64,000 nt of DNA, taken from NCBI RefSeq assembly GCF_016864195.1, contig NZ_CP045202.1, forward strand, positions 3,132,501 through 3,196,500, read 5' to 3'. A model generated the notes under the pieces. That model worked only from the letters and a program-made list of their open reading frames with translations, did no database searches and had not been told where the DNA came from. The translations under genes were made by a program, and so were the position numbers. Position 1 is the first letter of the stretch. Every line of letters begins with the position of its first letter. This DNA is from Dechloromonas sp. TW-R-39-2. GTDB lineage: Bacteria > Pseudomonadota > Gammaproteobacteria > Burkholderiales > Rhodocyclaceae. Shown piece after piece: positions 38,454-49,031 of the stretch.

Positions 38454-39022
38454 TGCTTGTGTTCCTCAAGGAAGTTTTTCAGCAGATCATGACCACGCTC
38501 GGTCAGGATCGATTCCGGATGGAACTGAACGCCCTCGACGGCCAGCGTCTTGTGGCGTACGCCCATGATTTCGCCGTCATCGGTCCACGCCGTGATTTCA
38601 AGACAATCCGGCAAGCTCTCGCGCTCAATGGCCAGCGAGTGGTAGCGAGTACAGGTCAATGGATTCGGCAGCCCTTTGAAAACACCGATATCTTTATGGT
38701 GGACCGGGGAAACCTTGCCGTGCATCAGTTGCTTGGCGTGAACAATCTTGCCGCCGAAGGCTTCGCCAATCGACTGATGACCGAGACAGACGCCGAGCAG
38801 CGGAATCTTGCCGGAAAATTCGCGAATCGCGGCCAGCGAAATGCCCGCCTGGGCCGGCGCGCAAGGGCCGGGCGAAATTACCAGATAGGCGGGATTGAGC
38901 CGGGCAATCTCGGCCACGGTGATGGCATCGTTGCGATAAACCTGAACATCCTGCCCAAGCTCGCCGAAATACTGGACGATGTTGTAGGTAAAACTGTCGT
39001 AGTTATCGATCATCAGCAGCAT
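38450..39022 (-). CDS. trpG: anthranilate synthase component II (glutamine amidotransferase)
   Basis: The 190-residue class I amidotransferase starts [19 protein letters not shown]. It has the nucleophile motif [17 protein letters not shown] and the His-Glu part GVQFHPES. It supplies ammonia to TrpE and may also serve aminodeoxychorismate synthase. It heads trpGDC; its usual partner trpE lies 11 kb away at 50217-51692. Confidence 0.94.
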   Translation of the reverse strand: MLLMIDNYDSFTYNIVQYFGELGQDVQVYRNDAITVAEIARLNPAYLVISPGPCAPAQAGISLAAIREFSGKIPLLGVCLGHQSIGEAFGGKIVHAKQLMHGKVSPVHHKDIGVFKGLPNPLTCTRYHSLAIERESLPDCLEITAWTDDGEIMGVRHKTLAVEGVQFHPESILTERGHDLLKNFLEEHKQ

Positions 39023-39133
39023 GCTGTTGATTCCTTGCTTGTTTTGTCAGCCCCGAATTCTACATTAAAGGACTGCGCTGAGCCGGGGCTGGGGTTTTCG
39101 ATTAAAATGCGGCCTTTCCCGCCGGATAGTCCC

Positions 39134-40144
39134 ATGAGCGCCGCCATTTCCATTCCCCCGCACAGCCTTTCCATCGTCGTTCCGTTCTACAACGAGGAAG
39201 ACAATATTGCCTCGCTGGTCAAGCGCGTGCATGAAGCGCTGGAAGGCTACGATCACCCCTGGGAACTGGTGCTGGTCGATGACGGCAGCAGCGACGCCAC
39301 CGTCGAGCGCGCCCTGCAATCGGCCAAGGAATATGGCCCGCACGTGCGCATCGTCGAACTGACCCGCAACTTCAAGCAGACCGCCGCCATGCAGGCCGGC
39401 ATCGATGCAGCGCGCGGTGACGTGATCGTGACGATGGACGGCGACCTGCAGAACGATCCGGTCGACATCCCGCGCATGGTCGCCCGCCTGATCAACGAAG
39501 ACCTCGATCTGGTGGCCGGCTGGCGCCAGAACCGCCAGGACGGTCTGTTCCTGCGCAAGATTCCGTCCAAGATCGCCAACAAGCTGATCGCCCGGATGAC
39601 CGGTGTGCATCTGCGCGATTACGGCTGCAGCCTCAAGGCTTTCCGCGGCAGCGTGATCAAGAGCGTGCGCCTGTACGGCGAAATGCACCGTTTCATCCCG
39701 GCCTGGCTGGCCACTGTGACCACTCCGCGCCGCATCGCGCAGGAGCCGACGACGCACCATGCGCGCACCGCCGGCGTTTCCAAATACGGCATTTCGCGCA
39801 CTTTCCGCGTCATTCTCGATCTGATCGCAGTGTACTTCTTCATGCGCTTCCGCGCCCGCCCGGGCCACTTCTTCGGCGGCATCGGCCTCGGGCTGACCGG
39901 CCTTTCCGGCCTCGTGCTGGCTTGGCTGGCCTGGGTCAAATTCGGTCTGGGCGAAGCCATCGGCGGCCGTCCGCTATTGATCGTCGCAATTGGCGGCCTG
40001 ATTGCCGGCGTGCACTTCATCACCACCGGCGTGCTGTCCGAATTGCTGGCCCGCATCTACTTCGAATCCGGCACCATCCGCTCCTATTCGGCACGCCCAG
40101 AGCGAGCGCTGGCGGCTGACGAAGGCTGGCACAAATCAGCGTGA
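39134..40144 (+). CDS. GT2-family polyprenyl-phosphate glycosyltransferase (ArnC/DPM1-like)
   Basis: The 336-residue protein has a cytosolic GT2 domain: LSIVVPFYNEEDNI, LVLVDDGSSDATVE, LTRNFKQTAAMQAGID and VTMDGDLQNDP, with the DxD metal site. Two C-terminal membrane segments follow (about 235-305). Such enzymes place a sugar on undecaprenyl phosphate as donor for a membrane GT-C transferase, which the next gene probably encodes. The ATG at 39134 begins the family homology. The next gene overlaps by 4 nt (GTGA). Confidence 0.9.
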   Translation: MSAAISIPPHSLSIVVPFYNEEDNIASLVKRVHEALEGYDHPWELVLVDDGSSDATVERALQSAKEYGPHVRIVELTRNFKQTAAMQAGIDAARGDVIVTMDGDLQNDPVDIPRMVARLINEDLDLVAGWRQNRQDGLFLRKIPSKIANKLIARMTGVHLRDYGCSLKAFRGSVIKSVRLYGEMHRFIPAWLATVTTPRRIAQEPTTHHARTAGVSKYGISRTFRVILDLIAVYFFMRFRARPGHFFGGIGLGLTGLSGLVLAWLAWVKFGLGEAIGGRPLLIVAIGGLIAGVHFITTGVLSELLARIYFESGTIRSYSARPERALAADEGWHKSA

Positions 40145-41610
40145 ATGGCGCGGTCGACGCCGGATTTCCACAAAAATCCGGCATCAAATTACTCGTCGGC
40201 CTCGGCCTTGCTCTGATCGCCTGGCGCATCTGGGTCGTTTCGCAGCTCGGCATCACGCTCTACATCGACGAAGCGCAATACTGGACCTGGGCCCAGCACC
40301 TCGACTGGGGCTATTTCTCCAAGCCGCCCGGCATTGCCGCGCTGATTGCCGCTTCAACCGCGCTGTTCGGCGACGGCCTGCTCGGCACCAAGGCGCTGGC
40401 CATGCTCTGCTACCCGGCGGCAGCCGCCGCCTGCTGGGCCATTGCCCGTCGTCTCTACGACGAACGCACGGCCTTCTGGTCGGCCGTCGCCGTTCTGACC
40501 TTGCCGATGTTCTCCTGGCTCGGCCTGTTCGTCTCGACCGACGCGCTGCTCACCCTGTTCTGGACCCTGGCCCTGCTTGCCTACCTGCGCGCGCTGGACA
40601 GCGACGCCTGGGCCGACTGGCTGCTGCTTGGCGCCGTCTGCGGCCTCGGCCTGCTCTCGAAATACACGATGGCCGCCTGGCTCGGCGCCGCCTTCCTGCA
40701 CCTGCTGGCCTTCCATCGCCCGCGCCTGACCTCGGCCAAACCCTGGCTGGCGGCCGGCCTGGCGCTGGCCATTCTGTCGCCCAATCTTTACTGGAACGTC
40801 GCCAACGATTTTCCGACGCTGAAGCACACCGCCGACATCACGCTCAACAAGAAAGCCGGCGGCGGCTTCAAGGCACTGGGCGAATTCTGGGCGGCGCAAT
40901 GGATTTCCTTCGGCCCGATCCTCGGCAGCGTATTTTTCATTCTGCTCGCCCAAGTCCGCCAAAGCTGGCGCGACGACCGGACCCGCCTGCTGCTCTGGTT
41001 CGCACTGCCGCTCTGGGCCGTCGTTTCAGCCCAGGCGATGAAGAGCAGCGCCAACGCCAATTGGGCGGCACCGGCCTTCGCCCCGGCCGCCATTGCCGCC
41101 GTCGCCTGGCTGCTACAACGCAATCGGCAACGCCTGCTGATCATCGGCCTGGCGATCAATATTGCCGTGGTCGGGCTGGTCTATTACTGGCCCCAGGTGC
41201 TGGCAACATTCAATGTCCAGAATCCGGCCAAAAAGAGTCCGTTCAGCCGGGCACAAGGCTGGGACGAACTGGGTCGCCAACTGCACCCGCTGCTCCAGGC
41301 CAATCCGGATGCCGTGCTGATCGCCGACAACCGCACCCTGCTCGCCCACATGCTCTACGAACTGCGCGACCTCAAACCGGCCGCCGCCAGCTGGAATCCA
41401 AGCGGCATCGCCAGCGACCATTACAAGCTGACCACCGACCTGCGCCCGTGGATCGGCAAGAATGCCATCCTGATCACCCAGGACCCGGCCGACCAGATTG
41501 CCAGCCGCTTTGCTGCGGTCGACAAGCTGGCGACACTGAAAGCGCCGCTCGACAGCCAGACGACGCGCGACATGGATGTTTACCTGCTCCGTGACTTCAA
41601 GGGCTATTGA
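40141..41610 (+). CDS. GT39/PMT-type membrane glycosyltransferase (ArnT-like)
   Basis: The 489-residue protein has about ten to twelve membrane helices. It begins with a first periplasmic loop, LYIDEAQYWTWAQHLDWGYFSKPP, carrying the Asp-Glu pair of the PMT_2/ArnT family. It probably moves a sugar from a polyprenyl phosphate, made by the preceding GT2 enzyme, onto lipid A or another envelope acceptor. The start is GTG sharing bases with the preceding stop. No arnA/arnB genes are nearby, so aminoarabinose is not indicated. Confidence 0.88.
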   Translation: MNGAVDAGFPQKSGIKLLVGLGLALIAWRIWVVSQLGITLYIDEAQYWTWAQHLDWGYFSKPPGIAALIAASTALFGDGLLGTKALAMLCYPAAAAACWAIARRLYDERTAFWSAVAVLTLPMFSWLGLFVSTDALLTLFWTLALLAYLRALDSDAWADWLLLGAVCGLGLLSKYTMAAWLGAAFLHLLAFHRPRLTSAKPWLAAGLALAILSPNLYWNVANDFPTLKHTADITLNKKAGGGFKALGEFWAAQWISFGPILGSVFFILLAQVRQSWRDDRTRLLLWFALPLWAVVSAQAMKSSANANWAAPAFAPAAIAAVAWLLQRNRQRLLIIGLAINIAVVGLVYYWPQVLATFNVQNPAKKSPFSRAQGWDELGRQLHPLLQANPDAVLIADNRTLLAHMLYELRDLKPAAASWNPSGIASDHYKLTTDLRPWIGKNAILITQDPADQIASRFAAVDKLATLKAPLDSQTTRDMDVYLLRDFKGY

Positions 41611-42280
41611 ACTTCGCTTCGCACTGGCCGCTTTCGGCCTGCTTGCAGTGCTCTTCGTGGCAGCGCCGCAGATCGACCTTGCGGCCAGCGCGCTGTTCTA
41701 TCGCGGCAACGGCCTGTGGGCGCTGAATCGTGAAGACCTGTGGCTGGCCATTCCTTATCGCGGCTTGCCATGGCTCGGCCAGGGCTTGCTGGTTTCGCTG
41801 CTGTTGCTCTGGCTGCTCGGTTTTTCAAAGCGTTTCCCGACTATCCGCGCCCGCCGCCTGACTTACGGATTCCTGCTCGCCGGCGCGCTGGCCGGGCCGA
41901 TCCTGCTGGTCGACGCAACGCTCAAGGAACATTCCGGACGGACCCGGCCGGTCAATATCGAGCAATTCGGCGGCAACAAGCAATTCACGCCGGCGTTCAT
42001 CCCGGCCGATCAATGCCAGCAAAACTGTTCGTTTGTCAGCGGCCATGTCGCCACGGCTTCGTTCATCATGGCTTTCGGCTGGCTCGGCGCGCCGGCCGTG
42101 CGGCGTCGCTGGCTGCTCGCCAGCCTGGCTTTTGGCGGCCTGTTCGCGCTGGTCCGCATGGTGCCGGGCGGCCATTTCCTGTCCGACACCGTCTTTGCCT
42201 GGTTTGCGACCTACTTCAGCCTGTGGCTGACCGAGTTGCTGTTCGGCAAGCTCGGCTGGCTGCCGCGGCGCTCAGATTAG
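41576..42280 (+). CDS. PAP2-family membrane phosphatase
   Basis: The 234-residue protein has about six membrane segments and the complete PAP2 catalytic triad motifs: KEHSGRTRP, CSFVSGHVATA and RMVPGGHFLSD. Family members dephosphorylate undecaprenyl diphosphate, phosphatidylglycerol phosphate or lipid A. The 35-nt overlap with the GT39 gene and the shared operon suggest a role in recycling the lipid carrier or editing lipid A. Its 3' end overlaps the convergent response regulator gene by 9 bp. Confidence 0.88.
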   Translation: MFTCSVTSRAIELRFALAAFGLLAVLFVAAPQIDLAASALFYRGNGLWALNREDLWLAIPYRGLPWLGQGLLVSLLLLWLLGFSKRFPTIRARRLTYGFLLAGALAGPILLVDATLKEHSGRTRPVNIEQFGGNKQFTPAFIPADQCQQNCSFVSGHVATASFIMAFGWLGAPAVRRRWLLASLAFGGLFALVRMVPGGHFLSDTVFAWFATYFSLWLTELLFGKLGWLPRRSD

Positions 42281-43594
42281 GCCGTACTTCTTCAGTTTGT
42301 CGTGCAGCGTCGTACGCGCCACCTTGAGCGCCTCGCTGGTTCGCGCAATATTGCCTTCCTGGCGCGTCAGTTCATTGGCGATCAACACCCGCTCGTAGTT
42401 TTCCACTGCTTCGGTCAGCGACTGCGCGGCGCCACTGCCGCCCAGCTCGACCTTGTCGCGCCCGATACCCAGCGCGTGGCAGTCGGCGGCATTACGCAAT
42501 TCGCGGATATTGCCCGGCCAATCCTGCGCCATCAGCTTGCGCAGGTGGGCCGAGGTCAGCTCCGGCGGCGGCCGGTTGTAGCGCTTGGCCGCCTGGAGCA
42601 GGAATTCATCGTAGAGCGCCGGAATGTCTTCGCGCCGTTCGCGCAGCGGCGGCAACTCGATACGCACGACATTGAGCCGGTAATACAGGTCGGCGCGGAA
42701 TTTCTGCTGATCGGACAGCAGCTTGAGGTCTTCCTTGGTCGCCGCCACCATGCGGCATGAAACCGGGATCAGCTGATTCGACCCGAGCCGCTCGACGACG
42801 CGCTCCTGCAACACGCGCAGCAGCTTGATCTGCATCGCCATCGGCATCGACTCAACCTCGTCAAGGAAGAGCGTGCCGCCGCTGGCGTGTTCGATTTTTC
42901 CGATGCGCCGCTTCTGCGCCCCGGTGAAAGCGCCCGGCTCATGGCCGAAAAGCTCACTATCGAGCAGGCTGTCGGCCATCCCGCCGCAATTGAGCGCGAC
43001 GTAGTTTTCCTGGCCGGGACGCGACAGGTCGTGCAGACAACGGGCGACCATTTCCTTGCCGGTCCCGGTTTCGCCGAAAATCAGCACGTCGACCGCAGCA
43101 TCGGCGACATCGAGAATCAACTGGCGAACCTTGGCCATTTGCGGTGAGCGACCGATCAGGCGGGCTTCAAGATCATCGCGATGATCGAGGCGACGCCGCA
43201 GCGACTCGACCTCCAGCACCAATTCGCGCTTTTCCAGCGCCCGACGCACCACCTCGACCAGATCGCCGGTCGAAAAAGGTTTCTGCATGAAATCGTAGGC
43301 CCCGGAACGCATCGCCTCGACCGCCAGCGTGACATCGCCATGGCCGGTGATGATGATCACCGGCAGGTCCGGCGTCAGCTCGGTGACCCAGCGCAACAAG
43401 GCCATGCCGTCGATGCCGGGCAAGCGCATGTCGGTCACGATGATGCCGGGAAAATCGGCATCGATCCGGCGCTGCGCCTCTTCGGCCGAAGCCACGGCCT
43501 CGACGGCGATGCCGGCCAACTGCATGGCCTGTTCGCACCCCAGGCGAACATTCGGATCATCTTCGATCAGCAGAACGGAGAGTTGCGGTTTCAT
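42272..43594 (-). CDS. aauR: sigma-54-dependent response regulator (DctD/AauR-like)
   Basis: The 440-residue activator has a receiver domain (1-120; LLIEDDPNVR, phospho-acceptor in IIVTDMRLPG). The AAA+ domain has Walker A GETGTGKE, a perfect GAFTGA sigma-54 contact loop and GGTLFLDEVESMP. A Fis-type helix-turn-helix ends the protein (NIARTSEALKVARTTLHDKL). It is 2 bp after the sensor kinase gene and last in the glutamate/aspartate uptake operon. That position, with the sigma-54 promoter at 49988 and operators at 50077-50121, supports an AauR-like role rather than C4-dicarboxylate control. Confidence 0.88.
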   Translation of the reverse strand: MKPQLSVLLIEDDPNVRLGCEQAMQLAGIAVEAVASAEEAQRRIDADFPGIIVTDMRLPGIDGMALLRWVTELTPDLPVIIITGHGDVTLAVEAMRSGAYDFMQKPFSTGDLVEVVRRALEKRELVLEVESLRRRLDHRDDLEARLIGRSPQMAKVRQLILDVADAAVDVLIFGETGTGKEMVARCLHDLSRPGQENYVALNCGGMADSLLDSELFGHEPGAFTGAQKRRIGKIEHASGGTLFLDEVESMPMAMQIKLLRVLQERVVERLGSNQLIPVSCRMVAATKEDLKLLSDQQKFRADLYYRLNVVRIELPPLRERREDIPALYDEFLLQAAKRYNRPPPELTSAHLRKLMAQDWPGNIRELRNAADCHALGIGRDKVELGGSGAAQSLTEAVENYERVLIANELTRQEGNIARTSEALKVARTTLHDKLKKYGLI

Positions 43595-43596
43595 CG

Positions 43597-45525
43597 TTAT
43601 TCCTCAGCCACAGAATCGCCGGAAAAGGCCGGCAGCAGAACGACAAAGCGCGCCCCGCCGCCGGGTGCCGGACCAGCCATTAAATCGCCCCCGAAGTCGC
43701 GCAGGATATCGCGCGAAATGGCCAGCCCGAGGCCCAGCCCTTCGCCGGGTTGCTTGGTTGTGAAAAATGGTTCGAACAAATGCTCGAGCGCCGCTTCGGT
43801 AAAACCGCTGCCGCTGTCACTGACGGCCAGCGCCAACTGCCCGGAAGAGGCGCGCTCGACCGAGAAGCTGAGGCGTCGTTCCGGCTCGTCGGCCATCGCG
43901 TCGATCGCATTGCCGATCAGGTTGACCAGCACCTGCTGCAAACGATTCTGGTCGCACCAGGCGATCCATGAATCCGGGCCAAATTGGCGGTCGACCGCGA
44001 CATTCTGCTTACGCAGGCGCTGCTCGAACAAGAAAAGCGCGCTGTCGACGGCTTGCCGCACATCCACCGCCGCCGGCACGGCCGGTGATTTGCGGGCAAA
44101 GGTCTTGAGCGGGGTAATGATGCCACCCATCTGTTCGGTCAGTTGTCCGACGATGCCGAGGTTCTTTTCGGCCGTCGCCATATCGCCGCGATGCATGAAC
44201 TCGACGGCATTGGCCGACAAGGTGCGAATCGCCCCGAGCGGCTGGCTGAGCTCGTGCGTGATGCCGGTCGCCATCTGGCCGAGCACGGCGAGCTTGCCGG
44301 CCTGGACCAGTTCGTCCTGCGCGGCACGCAGGGTTTGCTCGGCCCGCTGACGTTCGGCCACCTCGCGCTGCAGCCGCGTCACGGCGTCGGAAAGATCGGC
44401 GGTACGCGCCTCGACATTACGTTCCAGCTCCTGGTTGGCCTGCTCAAGCATGGCTTGCGCCTCTTCCCGCCCGCGCTGCAAGCGCCGTCGCTGATTGAGA
44501 TAAAGCAGCCAGAGCAGCAGGCAGCCGCTGGCCGCCGTGGCCAGCGCAGCATGCGTCGAGGCCTGGATCATTACCGGGCGCAAATCCGAAAACACCACGA
44601 TGCGCCAGGCCGTGCCGGGCAGATGGCGACTCAGCGCCAGATAGGAACGCGCCCCCTGCAGCGGGCCGCTATCCGGTTTCAAGTGTTTTGAAAGACGAAC
44701 TACCGTCCCCTCCTGGGCAGCATCGATCGCAATATCGAGCGAGGTCGTTCCCAACGCCTGACCGGCGAACTGCTCGCGACTGACCTTGGCCAGCACCTCG
44801 GGCGACTTGGGCTGGATCGTGGCATAGCGCCATTCCGGCGGCGAAGCGAGCAGGACGATGCCGTTGTTGTCGACGATCAGCGCCGGCGCCTCCTGCGCCA
44901 GCCAGCGACGCTCAAGTTCGCGCAGGCCGGATTTGACGACGGCAATGCCGATCACCTTCCAGTCATTCAGTTCATCGCGAATCGGCAAGGCGAAGTAATA
45001 GCCGACTTCATTGCGTACGTTGTCGACCGCGTAATGCCGCTCCGGCATGCCGGCCACCGCGCCCTTGAAGAAAGGCATGTAGGACAGGTCGGCATCGAGC
45101 ATGTTGCGTGAAAAAATCCAGTCGCTCGACGCGACCACGCGGCCGCGCGTATCGAGCACGAAAATCGCCGGGCCACCGAGATGGTCATTGAGTTTCTGGA
45201 GGAAACGATTGGCCGCCGGCTGCAGCACATCCTGCTTTTCCTCCGGCGCACGCAACAGGGCGAGCACTTCGGGGTTCAGCTCGACGGCGCTGGGAATCGA
45301 CGCGTGCCGGGTAACTTCGCTATCGATCGCCGCCGCCAGCACATCGAGCTGGTGGCTGGCTTCGTCGCGCATCTGGCGAAACCCCTGACGTTCGGAGGTT
45401 TGATAAGCCAGCAAGGCGGTCAGCAGGAACAGAACCAGCATCGCCGCCACGCCCAGGGCGCGGTGCGGCCGCTGCAGGCTGACCGGAATGCTCGGCGGGG
45501 AATCAGTCATGGAATGGGCGGCCAT
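43597..45525 (-). CDS. aauS: sensor histidine kinase (DctB/AauS-like)
   Basis: The 642-residue protein has two membrane helices (about 25-42 and 315-335) enclosing a periplasmic dCache sensor, which contains DLSYMPFFKGAVAGMPERHYAV-type sequence. A coiled coil follows, then the HisKA domain with phospho-His in GITHELSQPLGAIRTL, and HATPase (NLIGNAIDAM, GEGLGLGLAIS). This is the DctB plan. Cotranscription with an acidic amino acid transporter suggests that it senses glutamate/aspartate or their amides. The start at 45525 (alternative 45510) has a poor ribosome site. Confidence 0.88.
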   Translation of the reverse strand: MAAHSMTDSPPSIPVSLQRPHRALGVAAMLVLFLLTALLAYQTSERQGFRQMRDEASHQLDVLAAAIDSEVTRHASIPSAVELNPEVLALLRAPEEKQDVLQPAANRFLQKLNDHLGGPAIFVLDTRGRVVASSDWIFSRNMLDADLSYMPFFKGAVAGMPERHYAVDNVRNEVGYYFALPIRDELNDWKVIGIAVVKSGLRELERRWLAQEAPALIVDNNGIVLLASPPEWRYATIQPKSPEVLAKVSREQFAGQALGTTSLDIAIDAAQEGTVVRLSKHLKPDSGPLQGARSYLALSRHLPGTAWRIVVFSDLRPVMIQASTHAALATAASGCLLLWLLYLNQRRRLQRGREEAQAMLEQANQELERNVEARTADLSDAVTRLQREVAERQRAEQTLRAAQDELVQAGKLAVLGQMATGITHELSQPLGAIRTLSANAVEFMHRGDMATAEKNLGIVGQLTEQMGGIITPLKTFARKSPAVPAAVDVRQAVDSALFLFEQRLRKQNVAVDRQFGPDSWIAWCDQNRLQQVLVNLIGNAIDAMADEPERRLSFSVERASSGQLALAVSDSGSGFTEAALEHLFEPFFTTKQPGEGLGLGLAISRDILRDFGGDLMAGPAPGGGARFVVLLPAFSGDSVAEE

Positions 45526-45585
45526 CGGAAGGCGTCATTGTAACCGTGGATTTTTGCCCGGAAACGCGGTTGACCGCGATGATTG

Positions 45586-45612
45586 CCGCGACCGGAACAA
45601 ATCGGGTCGCGG
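45586..45612 (-). other. intercistronic hairpin between gltL and sensor kinase gene
   Basis: CCGCGACC/GGTCGCGG pairs around an 11-base loop, and a second small repeat CGCGGT-TG-ACCGCG lies beside it (45565-45578). No T run follows on the minus strand, so it is more likely an mRNA-stability or attenuation element than a full terminator. Confidence 0.55.
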
Positions 45613-45621
45613 CGGCCATGA

Positions 45622-46350
45622 TCAGTGCTGCAGGATCTTGGCGAGGAACTGCTGGGCGCGTTCGGAGCGCGGGTTGGCGAAGAAGGCATCCTTGCTGTCG
45701 TCTTCGACGATACGGCCGTGATCCATGAAGATCACGCGATGCGCGACACGCTTGGCGAAGCCCATTTCGTGCGTCACGCACATCATGGTCATGCCTTCCT
45801 GCGCCAGCTCGGTCATCACGTCGAGCACTTCGTTGATCATTTCCGGGTCGAGCGCCGAGGTCGGCTCGTCGAACAACATGCAGATCGGGTCCATCGCCAG
45901 TGCCCGGGCAATCGCCACGCGCTGCTGCTGGCCGCCGGACAACTGGCCGGGGAACTTGTGGGCATGCGCCTTGAGGCCAACGCGGTCGAGCAGCTTGAGC
46001 CCCTTGTCCATCGCTTCTTCCTTGCTGCGCTTGAGCACCTTGATCTGGGCAATGGCCAGATTCTCGGTAATGCTCATGTGCGGAAAGAGTTCGAAGTGTT
46101 GGAACACCATGCCGACGTGGGAGCGCAGCTTGGACAGATTGGTTTTCGGATCGCCAACCGAGGTGCCGTTGACGATGATTTCACCGGACTGGAACGGTTC
46201 GAGACCGTTGACGCACTTGATCAGCGTCGACTTGCCCGAGCCGGACGGGCCGCAGACAACGACCACTTCGCCCTTGTTGACCGTGGTGCTGCAATCCTTG
46301 AGGACATCGAAGGCACCGTAATTCTTGCTGACATTTGCAATCTTGATCAT
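45622..46350 (-). CDS. gltL: glutamate/aspartate ABC transporter ATP-binding protein
   Basis: The 242-residue ATPase of the polar amino acid uptake family has Walker A GPSGSGKSTLIK, signature LSGGQQQRVAIARA, Walker B CMLFDEPTSALD and H-loop CVTHEMGFA. It energises import with GltI, GltJ and GltK, whose genes lie upstream on the same strand in binding protein, permease, permease, ATPase order, interrupted only by ansB. It corresponds to AatP in the pseudomonad naming. Confidence 0.94.
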   Translation of the reverse strand: MIKIANVSKNYGAFDVLKDCSTTVNKGEVVVVCGPSGSGKSTLIKCVNGLEPFQSGEIIVNGTSVGDPKTNLSKLRSHVGMVFQHFELFPHMSITENLAIAQIKVLKRSKEEAMDKGLKLLDRVGLKAHAHKFPGQLSGGQQQRVAIARALAMDPICMLFDEPTSALDPEMINEVLDVMTELAQEGMTMMCVTHEMGFAKRVAHRVIFMDHGRIVEDDSKDAFFANPRSERAQQFLAKILQH

Positions 46351-46374
46351 GGAATGACTCCTTGAGGCGGGCCG

Positions 46375-47055
46375 TCAGGCCGGATGATATTTTTTCTGGA
46401 GACGCTTCACGAGCTGCGAAGCGGAGAAGCAGATAACGAAATAGATGAGGCCGGCAAAAAGCAGCATTTCAACCAGTCGACCGTCGCGATCGCCCACCTT
46501 GTAGGCGGCGCCGAAGAAGTCGGCCAATGCCGAGACATAAACCAGCGAGGTGTCCTGGAAGAGGATGATCCCTTGCGTCAGGAGCAGCGGCACCATGTTG
46601 CGGAAAGCCTGCGGCAGGATCACCAGGCGCATCGCCTGGCTGTAAGTCATGCCGAGCGCGTAGGAAGCGCCGATCTGACCCTTCGGCACGCTCTGGATGC
46701 CGGCCCGGATGATTTCGGAGTAGTAGGCCGCCTCGAACAGCGCAAAGCCGATCATGGCCGAGGTCAGGCGCATGTCGGTGCCGCTCGGCAAGCCGAACAG
46801 TTGCTCAAGCGCCTTGGGCACGATCAGGAAGAACCAGAGCAGCACCATGACCAGCGGCACGGCGCGGAACAGATTGACATAGCCGGCGGCGAACAAGGAA
46901 ACCGCCTTGATCGGCGACAGGCGCATCATGGCCAGCAAGGTGCCCCAGACGATGCCGATGACCACGGCGAGCGCGGTGATTTCCAGCGAAATCTTCATGC
47001 CGTCCCAGAGGAAGGGCAAGGCGCCGGGAATCGAAGACCAGTCGAATTCGTACAT
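46375..47055 (-). CDS. gltK: glutamate/aspartate ABC transporter permease GltK
   Basis: The 226-residue inner-membrane permease has about five helices and the His/Glu/Gln/Arg/opine family loop [29 protein letters not shown], which contacts the ATPase. The ATG at 47055 ([13 protein letters not shown]) was preferred to a longer upstream frame. It follows gltJ by one base. Confidence 0.93.
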   Translation of the reverse strand: MYEFDWSSIPGALPFLWDGMKISLEITALAVVIGIVWGTLLAMMRLSPIKAVSLFAAGYVNLFRAVPLVMVLLWFFLIVPKALEQLFGLPSGTDMRLTSAMIGFALFEAAYYSEIIRAGIQSVPKGQIGASYALGMTYSQAMRLVILPQAFRNMVPLLLTQGIILFQDTSLVYVSALADFFGAAYKVGDRDGRLVEMLLFAGLIYFVICFSASQLVKRLQKKYHPA

Positions 47056-47056
47056 G

Positions 47057-47794
47057 TTATTTGCCTCCGATATAGCCAGGCACGGCAATGCGGTGCTCGA
47101 CCTTGCGCATCAGGAACATCACGGTCACGTTGATCAGCACATAGGCGATGGTCACCGCGATGAAGGATTCGTAGGGCTGCGCCGTGTAATCGACCAGTTG
47201 GCGCCCCTGGGCAGCCAGTTCAAGCAGACCGATGGTCGAACAGACGGCGGAATTCTTGAAGATATTGAGGAACTCGGAGGTCAGCGGCGGAACGACCAGG
47301 CGGAAGGCCATCGGCAACATCACGAAACGATAGGTTTGCGGCAGCGTGAAGCCGAGTGCCAGACCGGCATTCTTCTGCCCCTTGGGCAGCGAATTGATGC
47401 CGGAGCGAATCTGCTCGGCGACGCGGGCGCTGGTGAACAACCCCAGGCAGACCATGGCCGCGAGGAACTGCTGGAAGACCGGATTCGACTGCTTGTAGGC
47501 ATCGCCAATCGCGGTCGGCAACAATTCGGGCAAGACGAAATACCAGATGAACAGCTGGACGAGCAGCGGAATGTTGCGAAAAAGCTCGACGTAGGCAGTC
47601 GCCAGACCAGCCAACACTTTGTTCGGCACGGTGCGCAGCACCCCGACCAGCGCACCGAGCAGCAAGGCCAGGACCCACGCGGTCAACGACAGCGTGATGG
47701 TCATTTTGAAGCCGGCCAGCATCCAGCCGAGATAGGTGTCATCACCGCTCGCACTTGGCTGCAGGAAAACGCCCCAGTTCCATTGGTAATTCAT
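47057..47794 (-). CDS. gltJ: glutamate/aspartate ABC transporter permease GltJ
   Basis: The 245-residue permease starts [13 protein letters not shown], the typical GltJ N terminus. It carries [27 protein letters not shown], the ATPase-coupling loop of the HisM family. It pairs with GltK as a heterodimer. It is separated from the upstream ansB by 89 bp containing a small hairpin. Confidence 0.93.
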   Translation of the reverse strand: MNYQWNWGVFLQPSASGDDTYLGWMLAGFKMTITLSLTAWVLALLLGALVGVLRTVPNKVLAGLATAYVELFRNIPLLVQLFIWYFVLPELLPTAIGDAYKQSNPVFQQFLAAMVCLGLFTSARVAEQIRSGINSLPKGQKNAGLALGFTLPQTYRFVMLPMAFRLVVPPLTSEFLNIFKNSAVCSTIGLLELAAQGRQLVDYTAQPYESFIAVTIAYVLINVTVMFLMRKVEHRIAVPGYIGGK

Positions 47795-47816
47795 CGTTGA
47801 ATCCCTCATTGATCGC

Positions 47817-47832
47817 CGGCCTCAAGGCCGGA
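47817..47832 (-). other. intercistronic hairpin between ansB and gltJ
   Basis: CCGGCC-TCAA-GGCCGG, a 6-bp stem with a tetraloop and no T run, lies in the 89-bp gap. It may modulate mRNA decay between the asparaginase and permease parts of the operon. Confidence 0.45.
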
Positions 47833-47883
47833 CATATTGCTCTGGACGGTACCGAGTCAGCCCGGCACCGCCTTGTGACCTGC

Positions 47884-49017
<1,134 letters not shown>

Positions 49018-49031
49018 CAAGGCCGTCCGGC

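Noticed and set aside
38453-39133. Long N-terminal extension of the GT2 glycosyltransferase
   Set aside because: The open frame continues upstream antisense to trpG, but similarity and a plausible start begin at 39134.
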